DNA of 8,470 nt, taken from assembly GCA_019421725.1 (NCBI GenBank), contig JAHZES010000039.1:5675-14144 (forward strand), written 5' to 3'. Below, piece after piece: positions 1 to 6,532 of the stretch. A program made the position numbers and the translations under genes. Each line of letters begins with the position of its first letter. Within the stretch, counting starts at the first letter, position 1. Source of the stretch: Clostridiales bacterium (lineage in GTDB: Bacteria > Bacillota > Clostridia > Oscillospirales > Acutalibacteraceae). The notes under the pieces were generated by a model. The model was not told where the DNA came from and did not search any database. It worked only from the letters and a program-made list of their open reading frames with translations.

Positions 1-161
1 AAACAGACCGCCCGATCGCCAAGGGAAAGCTGTTCGATGCCATGCGGGAAGTTGCTGCGGTCCGGCTGCAGGCTCCCGTTGCGGTGGGAGAAATCGTGGT
101 GGACAACATTGCGGGAACCGGAGCAAATCTGGTGGCCGCCAAAAACGTTAAAAAGCTTTGA
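1..161 (+). CDS. DUF1667 domain protein, C-terminal part (5' end outside window)
   Basis: The open frame enters from the left edge (first full codon at position 3) and ends at TGA 159-161, giving the last 52 residues. They start TDRPIAKGKLFDAM and continue with an APVAVGEIVVDNIAGTG stretch and the ending KNVKKL. This 'RPIPKGKL...VxAPVxVGDVI..N..GTG' pattern is how I recognise the C-terminus of DUF1667 proteins, small cysteine-containing proteins usually encoded beside FAD-dependent oxidoreductases of the anaerobic glycerol-3-phosphate dehydrogenase (GlpA/GlpO-like) type. The CxxC-bearing N-terminal half and any such neighbours lie outside the window, so the genetic context cannot be confirmed. 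The biochemical role of the family is not established; a redox accessory role is inferred from neighbourhood. It is followed 22 bases later by a terminator hairpin, so it is the last gene of its unit. Confidence 0.75.
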   Translation, partial: TDRPIAKGKLFDAMREVAAVRLQAPVAVGEIVVDNIAGTGANLVAAKNVKKL

Positions 162-183
162 GGGTTTGTCCGTTTGAAAAAAT

Positions 184-226
184 AAAAGGCGTTCCTTTCG
201 GGTTTACCCGGAAGGAACGCCTTTTT
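184..226. terminator. Bidirectional intrinsic terminator between convergent genes
   Basis: A nearly perfect hairpin pairs 184-202 with 207-225, with one G-T wobble (198/211) and the loop TTTA. The right arm ends in a run of T (222-226) and the left side carries an A-rich tract (175-187), which is a T tract on the minus strand. It lies between the stop of the DUF1667 gene (161, +) and the stop of the ABC gene (240, -), so it can end transcription from both sides. Confidence 0.9.
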
Positions 227-239
227 AAATGGATGGTCG

Positions 240-2027
240 TTAAGCCTTTGCGTTTTCCCAAGCCTCTTCTTCAAACTGCTTGGTATAAAGATCGTAATAA
301 TAACCCTTTTGACGCAGCAGGCGGACGACCAGGATCAGGTCAGCCTTGCGGATGGTGGAGAGTCGGTGCGCAATAATAAAACTGGTGCGGCCAGTCAGCA
401 GGTGCGAGATCGCGTTCTGAATCAGCTGCTCGGTTTCGGTATCGACCGAGGAGGTCGCCTCGTCCAGAATGAAGATCGAGGGATCGGCAAGCACTGCGCG
501 CGCAAAGGAGATCATCTGCTTTTCGCCGGTGGAAAGGCGGTCGCCGCCTTCGCCAACGTCGCTCTCGTACCCTTTTTCAAGTCTGTTTACGATACGGTCG
601 GCGGAAACCATTTTTGCGGCTGCCTCAACTTCTTCATCGGTCGCGTCCAGCCTGCCGTAACGGATGTTTTCCCGAACAGAGCCGGAAAACAGATGGGGAT
701 TTTGCAGCACATAGCCAATATTGCTGTGTAGCCAAAGCTGCGAACGCTCGCGGTAGTCACGTCCGTCGATCAGAACCTGGCCGCTCGTCGGCTCAAAAAA
801 GCGGCATGCAATATTGACAATGGTAGATTTTCCGGCGCCTGTTTCGCCGACGATGGCAATCGTGCTTCCCTGCGGGACCTTCAGGCTGAAATGCTCCAGC
901 ACGTTTTCGCCGCCGTCAGGGTAACGGAAGGTAACGTCGCGAAATTCCAGGTCGCCATGCAGAGGTTCCCAATTTTCCTTTTTCGGATGAAATGCATCGC
1001 CGTATTTTTCGATCACTTCGGGGGTGTCGGTAACGTTCGGTTTTTCCTCCAGAAGATCTGTCACGCGTTCGATCGACGCCTGCATGGAAATAAAATCGGC
1101 AAAAATGCGTGCCAGCTGCTGAATCGGTTCAAAAATGCCGAGCGCGTAAGAAATAAAGGCCGAAAGCGTGCCGAACTGCATCAGCCCCTGCTGGTTCAGG
1201 TAACCTCCGCGTGCCAGCACGATCGCGGTTGCCAGCGAACCGCAGAACAGCACGATCGGCACAAAGCTTGCCGAAAGCATGGCCGCGCGTACCGAAGAAC
1301 GGTACATGCCTTTTGTCAGCTTTTGAAACGAACGGCAGTTTTCTTCTTCAATGACCAGAACCTTGCTGGTGCGCGCGCCGCCGATGCCTTCATTGAACGC
1401 GCCGGTGATTTTGGAGTTTGCCGCGCGGATCTCACGGTTTGCCTTCAGGATCTTGCCTTGAAAAAACACAGTGGCGACGGCGATCAGCGGCACGATCAGC
1501 ATGATCAGCAGGGCGAGCTTCCAATTGAGCGCCAGCATAATGCCGAACACGCCGAGCACGTACAGACCGCTCCAAAAGATATCTACCAGGCTCCACGCCG
1601 CCATGCTTGCAATTTTGCTGGTATCGCTCATGGTGCGCGCCATCATGTAGCCAACGGGTGTGGCGTTGTAATAATTAAAGCTCAGCTCCTGCAGATGTAC
1701 AAAGAGCGCGCGCTTCATGTCGCGCCCAAGGAACATCTCCACGTAGGTTGCCGTGTAGGAAAAAACCACCACGGTAAACACCTGGAACAGAATGCTTACC
1801 AGATAAACCGCCGCAAACGGCCAGATTCCTTCCATGGTGCCCGGCTCAATAAACGTGTCGATCGCATACCGCAGAAAAAGCGGATTGACTATGTCGATGG
1901 CGGCGGTAAGTATCATCATAAACACAACGGTAAACATGCGCCACTTATACGGTTTTAAAAACGGAAGCAGCTTTGCCCAGATTTTCAAATCGAACGATTT
2001 ATTGTACACTTGCTCTTCATACGCCAA
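240..2027 (-). CDS. Heterodimeric ABC exporter, permease/ATPase subunit with consensus Walker B (BmrD/LmrD/TM288-like)
   Basis: A 595-residue half-transporter with an N-terminal ABC exporter membrane domain (about residues 20-325, six likely helices) and a C-terminal ATPase domain. Visible motifs are A-loop Y369, Walker A GETGAGKST 394-402, Q-loop Q442, a signature reading LSTGE (498-502) instead of LSGGQ, Walker B with catalytic Glu (LDEATSSVD, E523) and H-loop H554. It should form the membrane exporter with the preceding gene product; substrate cannot be told, multidrug or peptide export being usual. The start is TTG at 2025-2027: GAGGTG lies 7 bases upstream, the frame overlaps the previous gene by 11 bases, and the next in-frame ATG would remove 30 residues. 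Odd point: after ADLILVVR (569) the sequence goes directly to LLRQKGYYYDLY, omitting the 'DGxIVExGTHEE' segment normal in the family. The activity of this subunit is therefore uncertain. Confidence 0.9.
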   Translation of the reverse strand: MAYEEQVYNKSFDLKIWAKLLPFLKPYKWRMFTVVFMMILTAAIDIVNPLFLRYAIDTFIEPGTMEGIWPFAAVYLVSILFQVFTVVVFSYTATYVEMFLGRDMKRALFVHLQELSFNYYNATPVGYMMARTMSDTSKIASMAAWSLVDIFWSGLYVLGVFGIMLALNWKLALLIMLIVPLIAVATVFFQGKILKANREIRAANSKITGAFNEGIGGARTSKVLVIEEENCRSFQKLTKGMYRSSVRAAMLSASFVPIVLFCGSLATAIVLARGGYLNQQGLMQFGTLSAFISYALGIFEPIQQLARIFADFISMQASIERVTDLLEEKPNVTDTPEVIEKYGDAFHPKKENWEPLHGDLEFRDVTFRYPDGGENVLEHFSLKVPQGSTIAIVGETGAGKSTIVNIACRFFEPTSGQVLIDGRDYRERSQLWLHSNIGYVLQNPHLFSGSVRENIRYGRLDATDEEVEAAAKMVSADRIVNRLEKGYESDVGEGGDRLSTGEKQMISFARAVLADPSIFILDEATSSVDTETEQLIQNAISHLLTGRTSFIIAHRLSTIRKADLILVVRLLRQKGYYYDLYTKQFEEEAWENAKA

Positions 2028-3900
2028 GAGAGCTCACCTCTTTTCCGGAATCGGAGCCCTGCTCTGCAGCGGAGGGCCCGTCGTCCACACTGTTCTGAAT
2101 CTGCCAGATGCGGCGGTAGATACCGTCCTGAGCGCAAAGCTCGTCGTGCGTGCCCTGCTGTGCAACACGCCCGTTTTCAAGCACGATAATGCAGTCGGCA
2201 TGCTGAATCGTTGTAATGCGGTGCGAGATCAGAATAACGGAGGAATCCGACATGTCGGTTTTCAGCGCCGCGCGGATCTTCGCGTCGGTCTCGGCGTCAA
2301 CGGCGGAAAGCGAATCGTCAAACACCTTGATCGGGGTCTGTTCCATCAGCATCCGTGCAATGGCAACGCGCTGCTTCTGCCCGCCGGAAAGCGTCACGCC
2401 GCGCTCGCCGACGACCGTGTCGTAGCCGTCCGGGAATTCCTGAATTGCATCGTCTACCGCGGCAATTTTTGCGGCGGCGCGAATTTCCTCCAGCGGACGC
2501 CCCGGATGGGCTGCGGCAATGTTTTCCTGAATCGTTTTGGAAAACAGGAACGGCTCCTGCAGCACAAGACCGACGTTTTTGCGGACGTGGCTCAGGCGCA
2601 TTTCGCGCAGGTCAACGCCGCCGACGGTGATCTTGCCGTTGCCGGGCGCAATATCGTAAAGCCGCGCCAGCAAATAGGTCAGCGTCGATTTTCCGCTGCC
2701 CGTTCCGCCCAGAATGCCTACCGTTTTGCCGGCCGGAACAGTAAAGCTGACATTGTGCAGCAGCTCCGGCGTTCCCTCGTAACCGAACGAAACGTTGTCA
2801 AACACAATATCGCCGTGCATATCGGGGGTCAAACCGTTGGGGTCTTCGGTTTCTTCCTTTGCGTTGAGAATTTCGCGCAGCCGGTCAATGGAAACGCTCA
2901 TTTTGCTCATATCGCCAAGGATTCTGCCAAGGTTGCGGATAGGCCACGCCATCATGGAATTATAGGAAACAAAGACGGTGAATTGGCCCAATGTCAGTCT
3001 TCCTTCAACGGCCTCGCGTGTGCCGAGAAGAATAATGACCAGAATCTGCAGCGCGGTGACAAAATCGCCAATGCCCCAATAAGGCCCCAGCAGCTTGCCG
3101 AGCTTGACCCAAAGAGCGGCAAAGCGGTTATTCTTTTTGTCAAAGTTTTCTACTTCGTAAGCCTCGCGCCCAAACGCCCGCACCACGCGAACACCGGTGA
3201 AATTTTCCTGGACCGTTGCGGAAAGCGAACCCTCGGCTTCGTCTGCCGTAAGGAACCGGCGGGAAATCAGGTTAAAGAACACGCCGGAATAAATCATCAC
3301 GACAGGAATAAATGCAATGGAGACCCAGGTCAGAAAGCTGCTCATGGTAAACATCCAGCTGATCGCCACCGCAACCAGCACAATGGTACGGAACATTTCC
3401 ACCAATTGGCCAGAAAGAAAATTCCGCAGCATTTCCACATCGGAGGTGCAGCGCTGAATAATATCGCCGGTTTGAATGGAAACATGCCACTGGTACGGCA
3501 GCCGCTGAATGTGGCTGAATAAGCGGTTGCGCAGCCGTTCCAGCACTCCTTCGCACCCCTTTGACATGGAAAGGCGGCAAAAGAACGTTGCTCCACCTGC
3601 CAAAATGGAAAACACTACGGCCGCAGCCGCGCAGATGATCAGGTTATGCACCAAATAGTCGCGCCCGCCGATGGAATTGATCCATTGCACCATAAATTCC
3701 GGCAGGTCGAACGGCTGGCTGTCCAGAACGGAGTCTACCGTTACACGGATAGCCTGCGGGGTTAAAAAGTTGAATACGACCGAAAGCACCGTTCCTACGG
3801 CTGCCGCAAACATCCAGCCCCATGAGCCGCGCATGGCCTGCAGCATAAAGCCCGTGCGGCTTAACGGCTTTGGCGGCGTTTTTGTTTTCGCCTGCTTCAT
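2017..3900 (-). CDS. Heterodimeric ABC exporter, permease/ATPase subunit with degenerate Walker B (BmrC/LmrC/TM287-like)
   Basis: A 627-residue half-transporter. The membrane domain spans about residues 25-330 (likely helices near 28-49, 84-107, 170-187, 190-212, 277-297 and 303-325). The ATPase domain shows A-loop Y374, Walker A GGTGSGKST 398-406, Q-loop Q448, canonical signature LSGGQ 504-508, Walker B VFDDSLSAVD with Asp529 where the catalytic Glu normally stands, and H-loop H560. Asp in place of Glu marks the non-catalytic site of heterodimeric exporters. Paired with the downstream subunit (degenerate signature LSTGE, intact Glu), this predicts one hydrolysing site (partner Walker A/B plus this LSGGQ) and one degenerate site. 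The start ATG 3898-3900 follows AGGAGGG at 5-base spacing. It begins 15 bases after the 123-aa gene stop. The C-terminus carries a hydrophilic tail after about residue 603, part of which encodes the next gene's ribosome site. Confidence 0.93.
   Translation of the reverse strand: MKQAKTKTPPKPLSRTGFMLQAMRGSWGWMFAAAVGTVLSVVFNFLTPQAIRVTVDSVLDSQPFDLPEFMVQWINSIGGRDYLVHNLIICAAAAVVFSILAGGATFFCRLSMSKGCEGVLERLRNRLFSHIQRLPYQWHVSIQTGDIIQRCTSDVEMLRNFLSGQLVEMFRTIVLVAVAISWMFTMSSFLTWVSIAFIPVVMIYSGVFFNLISRRFLTADEAEGSLSATVQENFTGVRVVRAFGREAYEVENFDKKNNRFAALWVKLGKLLGPYWGIGDFVTALQILVIILLGTREAVEGRLTLGQFTVFVSYNSMMAWPIRNLGRILGDMSKMSVSIDRLREILNAKEETEDPNGLTPDMHGDIVFDNVSFGYEGTPELLHNVSFTVPAGKTVGILGGTGSGKSTLTYLLARLYDIAPGNGKITVGGVDLREMRLSHVRKNVGLVLQEPFLFSKTIQENIAAAHPGRPLEEIRAAAKIAAVDDAIQEFPDGYDTVVGERGVTLSGGQKQRVAIARMLMEQTPIKVFDDSLSAVDAETDAKIRAALKTDMSDSSVILISHRITTIQHADCIIVLENGRVAQQGTHDELCAQDGIYRRIWQIQNSVDDGPSAAEQGSDSGKEVSSLGV
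2035..2041 (-). promoter_or_regulatory. Ribosome binding site deciding the TTG start of the downstream ABC gene
   Basis: The minus strand reads AGAGGTG, then 7 bases, then TTG (2027-2025). The site lies inside the last codons of the upstream ABC gene, so the two subunits are likely translationally coupled. An ATG at 2018-2020 overlaps the upstream TGA but is out of frame with the transporter and is not the start. Confidence 0.7.
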
Positions 3901-3915
3901 GAAATCCCTCCTGTC

Positions 3916-4287
3916 TCAATCGTTCTTCATTTTTTTGGCTCCGGATACGCGGTGCACCGAAACCTTTGCCGAAGGAGCGGCCTGCTGCAGGGTGTTCAGC
4001 CGTGCGCAATGGCGGCAGATCAGGGAATCGGCAGCATCTGCGCCGGTTTCCTGCGGCACGGTCACCAGAATTCCTTCGGTGCTGCTCCAGCAAAACACCA
4101 GCCGCAGCGCCGCGGCCTCCAGCTCGTAGCAAAAACTTTTTTCCGGGTGCGGCCTCAGTTCGCCGTGCAGCTCGGACTGAATGCTTCGCAGCAATTCAAT
4201 AAACGGGTCTATCGACTGTGCGGCGGCTTCGTGCTTTACGGCGATCTGCCGCCGGTCGTTCATCGCAAGTGCCTGATACATTTGCAT
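3916..4287 (-). CDS. Uncharacterised 123-aa protein, first structural gene of the exporter operon
   Basis: I do not recognise this protein. It starts MQMYQALAMNDRRQ and ends in a basic tail (SGAKKMKND). It has no signal peptide or membrane segment, so it is probably cytoplasmic. It looks alpha/beta: a helical N-terminal half (about 1-45), then alternating strands (YELEAAALRLVFCW, GILVTVP), then a helix with a C91-R-H-C94 pair; other cysteines are C53 and C66. The start ATG 4285-4287 is chosen because GGGAGGA sits just upstream. A longer in-frame reading to 4467 would run through the terminator hairpin and is rejected. It lies 15 bases before the ABC gene and directly behind the terminator of the leader region, so it should share the exporter's control. 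A regulatory or accessory role in export is possible from position alone; nothing in the sequence proves it. Confidence 0.72.
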   Translation of the reverse strand: MQMYQALAMNDRRQIAVKHEAAAQSIDPFIELLRSIQSELHGELRPHPEKSFCYELEAAALRLVFCWSSTEGILVTVPQETGADAADSLICRHCARLNTLQQAAPSAKVSVHRVSGAKKMKND

Positions 4288-4316
4288 AAATCCTCCCTTT
4301 CTCTTTTCCTGTGCAG
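4285..4316 (-). repeat. Imperfect direct repeat, copy 2 (start region of the 123-aa gene)
   Basis: A 32-base stretch beginning CTGCACA, rich in A and G (AGAAAGGG core), ending exactly at the ATG of the 123-aa gene. It matches the stretch at 4511-4542, which also starts CTGCACA and ends at the leader ORF ATG, at about 24 aligned positions with two single-base gaps. Part of the match is simply the purine-rich ribosome site; the CTGCACA block at equal distance is not explained by that. Confidence 0.5.
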
Positions 4317-4322
4317 CAACAG

Positions 4323-4362
4323 AAAAAGAGCCGCTCAAACCTTTGCAGGCAAGCGGCTCTTT
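4323..4362 (-). terminator. Intrinsic terminator in the exporter leader (attenuator)
   Basis: On the minus strand an 11-bp perfect stem, AAAGAGCCGCT (4362-4352) with AGCGGCTCTTT (4335-4325), closes a 16-base loop and is followed by a T run (4327-4323). It lies downstream of the operon promoter and short ORF, and upstream of the first structural gene. It therefore stands where an attenuator would stand, since the only coding sequence it could terminate is the 40-codon ORF. Confidence 0.85.
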
Positions 4363-4443
4363 GCAATTCCAGACCAAAGGAAGCGTGCGGTCAACAACTC
4401 CGCACACAGGGACCTTCTGCTGAAAAAACAGGGCAAAACCGCC
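4353..4443 (-). promoter_or_regulatory. Candidate antiterminator helix competing with the leader terminator
   Basis: Inside the short ORF the minus strand has GCGGTTTTGC (4442-4433). It can pair with GCAAAGAGCCGC (4364-4353): GCGG with CCGC, then TTTTGC with GCAAAG (one G-T wobble), with a two-base bulge. The second strand contains almost the whole 5' arm of the terminator, so both helices cannot form together. A further helix, CCAGA-TTG-CCAAA (4506-4494) with TTTGGTCTGG (4378-4369), crosses this one and could be the opposing fold. Pairings are read by eye, without energies. Confidence 0.45.
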
Positions 4444-4513
4444 AGGCACTGCCGTACAAACGAGCATGGTTCACGGACATTCCCGTAAGGTTATTTGGCA
4501 ATCTGGACATCAT
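4391..4513 (-). CDS. Putative 40-aa leader peptide of the ABC exporter operon
   Basis: A short ORF starting with two adjacent ATG codons (4513-4511 and 4510-4508), preceded by AAAGGGGGC at ribosome-site spacing, and ending at TGA 4393-4391. The predicted product starts MMSRLPNNLTGMSVNHARLY and ends SAEGPCVRSC; the later part contains a WRFCP segment. It lies about 45 bases behind the predicted transcription start, and its stop is 28 bases before the terminator stem, as expected of an attenuation peptide. An 8-bp hairpin (GTGTGCGG with CCGCACGC, one wobble) straddles its stop. An upstream in-frame ATG (4588) overlaps the promoter -10 box and is not used. Family unknown to me. It could also be a free small protein or untranslated. 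Confidence 0.6.
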   Translation of the reverse strand: MMSRLPNNLTGMSVNHARLYGSAWRFCPVFSAEGPCVRSC

Positions 4514-4542
4514 TCTGCCCCCTTTCTGTTTCTCTTGTGCAG
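4511..4542 (-). repeat. Imperfect direct repeat, copy 1 (start region of the leader ORF)
   Basis: Partner of the repeat at 4285-4316: CTGCACA, a purine-rich ribosome site with AGAAAGGG, and an ATG at the same distance of 32 bases. The two copies bracket the leader ORF and its terminator. Confidence 0.5.
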
Positions 4543-4565
4543 TGATAAGGTGCTGCATGATTTTG

Positions 4566-4595
4566 ATTATAACACACCTGTTTTCCAAATTGCAA
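4566..4595 (-). promoter_or_regulatory. Promoter of the leader/ABC exporter operon
   Basis: Minus-strand TTGCAA (4595-4590) and a perfect TATAAT (4571-4566) separated by 18 bases, the pattern of a housekeeping sigma-70/SigA promoter. Predicted start of transcription is near 4559. It lies in the gap after the glycosidase stop (4627). No convincing terminator is visible between that stop and this promoter, so some read-through from the glycosidase gene is possible. Confidence 0.7.
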
Positions 4596-4626
4596 TAGCA
4601 AAAAGAAAAAGGAATATCAGGAACGA

Positions 4627-6294
4627 TTATGAACGGGCGGCAATTTCTTCATTGACGCGGTTGCGCAGGCGAATAAGATATTCGGCGGATTTCGGATACG
4701 CCTTAAACGTGATCGGTTCGGCCAGCTCGCCTTCGATCAGGTGCATTACAAAATCGCGTCCGGCGAGTGTTTCCAGCTTCTGCAGTGCGCGCAGGTCGGT
4801 CATTGCTTCGTACATGGCCATCAGACGCAGAGATTCTTCCGCCTTTCCGCCCTTGCCGGGGTAAACTACAAAGGCGTCTCCGGAGGGAAACGCGCCGCCG
4901 GCATCGGTTACGACGTAAGGATTGATGTGTTCCAGAGAGTACTGGGTATTATAAAAATTAAAGCCCCATTGCAAAAAGCCCTGAATGCGGAATTTGTAAA
5001 GCTGAACGCCGAGCACGCGCGTGCGCGCAAGCGGCATGGAGAAAAAGCGGTTGCTGACCTGCTGCATCTGGCCCGTGCAGTAATAGGTCCAAAGCGGGTC
5101 GGTGTTGTGCTCCAGGAACGGTTCAATGTGGTTGCTGGCGCAAACGGGCGTTTCAACAGCGCCGGTGGAATAAAAATCATAATCGGAAAGCGCATCCATC
5201 ATATGAAAGCCCTTCAGGAAGGGCGCGGCCAGCCTTTGCGCGGCCCTGTAATCCTCCAGCTGGTCAAGGTGAGGTTCGTCGGAAATATGGAAATAACAGC
5301 GCTCGGCAATTCCCCATTCGCGCAGCTTTTCCGTCAGCGCGGGCAGATAGCAGGAAAGAAAGTATGCATAGGCTTCTCCAGTAGAGGGCGTATCCCAGCC
5401 GAAAATGCGTTTGTATTCGCCGTCCGCCGTTGCCATCACCTTTGGCGCGGCCTTTGCGCCCCATTGTGTAAACAGGTGCGCAATCTCAAAGTAACGAATG
5501 CCGCACTTTTCGCAAAGCCGGACCCAACGGTGCAGCTTCTCAAAACCGAAGGAGTATTTTCCGTCCGTCAGAGTGACGTCCACCAGCTGGACGGTGGTGC
5601 GTTCTCCGCCGATCATCGTGTCGAGCGGCTGGGTAAACGTCGGCGTCAGGATCATGTTGATCCCGCGGGAGGCCGCTGTGCGGAGAAAGCTTTCCAGAAT
5701 GCTCCAATGCTCTTCGGAAAAAGCGGGAACCTGATAATAGTCGGCCAGGCAGTCGGAATGAAACCATTCCGTATGAATCAGCGTTTGTTCGGGCAGCTCC
5801 GCTGCAAATACCGTTATATCCGTCTGTGCCGAAACAGACTCCACCGCGGCCTCTCCCGGTTCAGGCAATTGCTCGACCGTGACCGCAACGGGGTATTTGC
5901 CGGCAGGAGTATCTGCAGAGGTTTCCACGTCGATCCAGAACGCTTTCCACCAGAGGTTGGCACGGAACTCGCCGCTGCATGCCATTTCCCGCAGAATATC
6001 CGGGAAAAGGCCGGGGGCTGTGCGCTCATAATTGTCGTCCAGCAGCGTCGGGTGGCAGGGGTACGTCGAAGGCGCCGCAACGACCTCCCGCAGGCGAACG
6101 GAAACGCCGGGCTTTGACGACACCGCGATCTTTGCCTTGCCTGCGGCTCCGCAGAGCCGTACGGCGGCCTGAAAGGAGACGGTTTCGCCGCGCAACGCCG
6201 TCAGCTTGGCGCATTCCGGCTTTGCCTGAGGTTCTTCGTCCGGAAACACACGGCACAGCGAGCTGACAAGCTTGAGTTGATAACGGTTTTCCAT
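4627..6294 (-). CDS. GH123/DUF4091-type glycoside hydrolase, intracellular
   Basis: A 555-residue protein. An N-terminal beta-rich region (about 1-165) precedes a TIM-barrel-like catalytic region. The key signature is YFHISDEP at 334-341: an adjacent Asp-Glu pair (D339, E340) matching the catalytic pair of GH123 beta-N-acetylgalactosaminidases, where Asp orients the substrate acetamido group and Glu is the general acid/base. Further family hallmarks are LQWGFNFYNTQYS (441-453) and a C-terminal SGDAFVVYPG segment followed by SLRLMAMYEAMTDLRALQ. No signal peptide is seen, so it probably acts inside the cell on imported oligosaccharides. The true substrate of DUF4091 proteins is often unknown, so GalNAc specificity is a family-level guess. 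The start ATG 6292-6294 has AAGGAGGA 7 bases upstream; a start 10 codons earlier would lie ahead of that site. It is divergent from the oxidoreductase gene. Confidence 0.85.
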   Translation of the reverse strand: MENRYQLKLVSSLCRVFPDEEPQAKPECAKLTALRGETVSFQAAVRLCGAAGKAKIAVSSKPGVSVRLREVVAAPSTYPCHPTLLDDNYERTAPGLFPDILREMACSGEFRANLWWKAFWIDVETSADTPAGKYPVAVTVEQLPEPGEAAVESVSAQTDITVFAAELPEQTLIHTEWFHSDCLADYYQVPAFSEEHWSILESFLRTAASRGINMILTPTFTQPLDTMIGGERTTVQLVDVTLTDGKYSFGFEKLHRWVRLCEKCGIRYFEIAHLFTQWGAKAAPKVMATADGEYKRIFGWDTPSTGEAYAYFLSCYLPALTEKLREWGIAERCYFHISDEPHLDQLEDYRAAQRLAAPFLKGFHMMDALSDYDFYSTGAVETPVCASNHIEPFLEHNTDPLWTYYCTGQMQQVSNRFFSMPLARTRVLGVQLYKFRIQGFLQWGFNFYNTQYSLEHINPYVVTDAGGAFPSGDAFVVYPGKGGKAEESLRLMAMYEAMTDLRALQKLETLAGRDFVMHLIEGELAEPITFKAYPKSAEYLIRLRNRVNEEIAARS

Positions 6295-6420
6295 GGGTGA
6301 CTCCTCCTTAAGTAATGATAACACTTGAGACTGCTTTCTCTTCAGGCCGGATTTGTGCGCATCGAGCCCCGGAAAACAGGATTTCTCAAAACACGGGGGA
6401 AGCTTTTTACTTTAAATTTC

Positions 6421-6449
6421 ATTATATCGTCCGCACGGCGGGCCCGCAA
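6421..6449 (-). promoter_or_regulatory. Candidate promoter of the GH123-type gene
   Basis: Minus-strand TTGCGG (6449-6444) and perfect TATAAT (6426-6421) with 17-base spacing. Predicted start near 6414, giving a leader of about 120 bases. The spacer and the edge of the -35 box contain the perfect 10-base palindrome GCGGGCCCGC (6438-6447), a possible operator. The -35 match is only partial. Confidence 0.5.
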
Positions 6450-6532
6450 GGTAGGAATTGCGTAACAACATGGACAAAACGCCGGAAAAAGAAAAAAGGC
6501 AATATTGTGCGCATCTGGAGCAAGATTTTTTC

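Noticed and set aside
1834..3522. Long plus-strand open frame (562 codons) opposite the ABC genes
   Set aside because: It has no ribosome site or family resemblance and is explained by the codon bias of the clear ABC genes on the other strand. The same applies to the plus frames at 891-1958 and 4741-6117.
3916..4467. A 183-residue form of the 123-aa protein
   Set aside because: The extension would translate through the terminator hairpin and overlaps the leader ORF, whereas a good ribosome site precedes the ATG at 4285-4287.
4391..4588. A 65-codon version of the leader ORF
   Set aside because: Its start codon lies upstream of the predicted transcription start and overlaps the -10 region.
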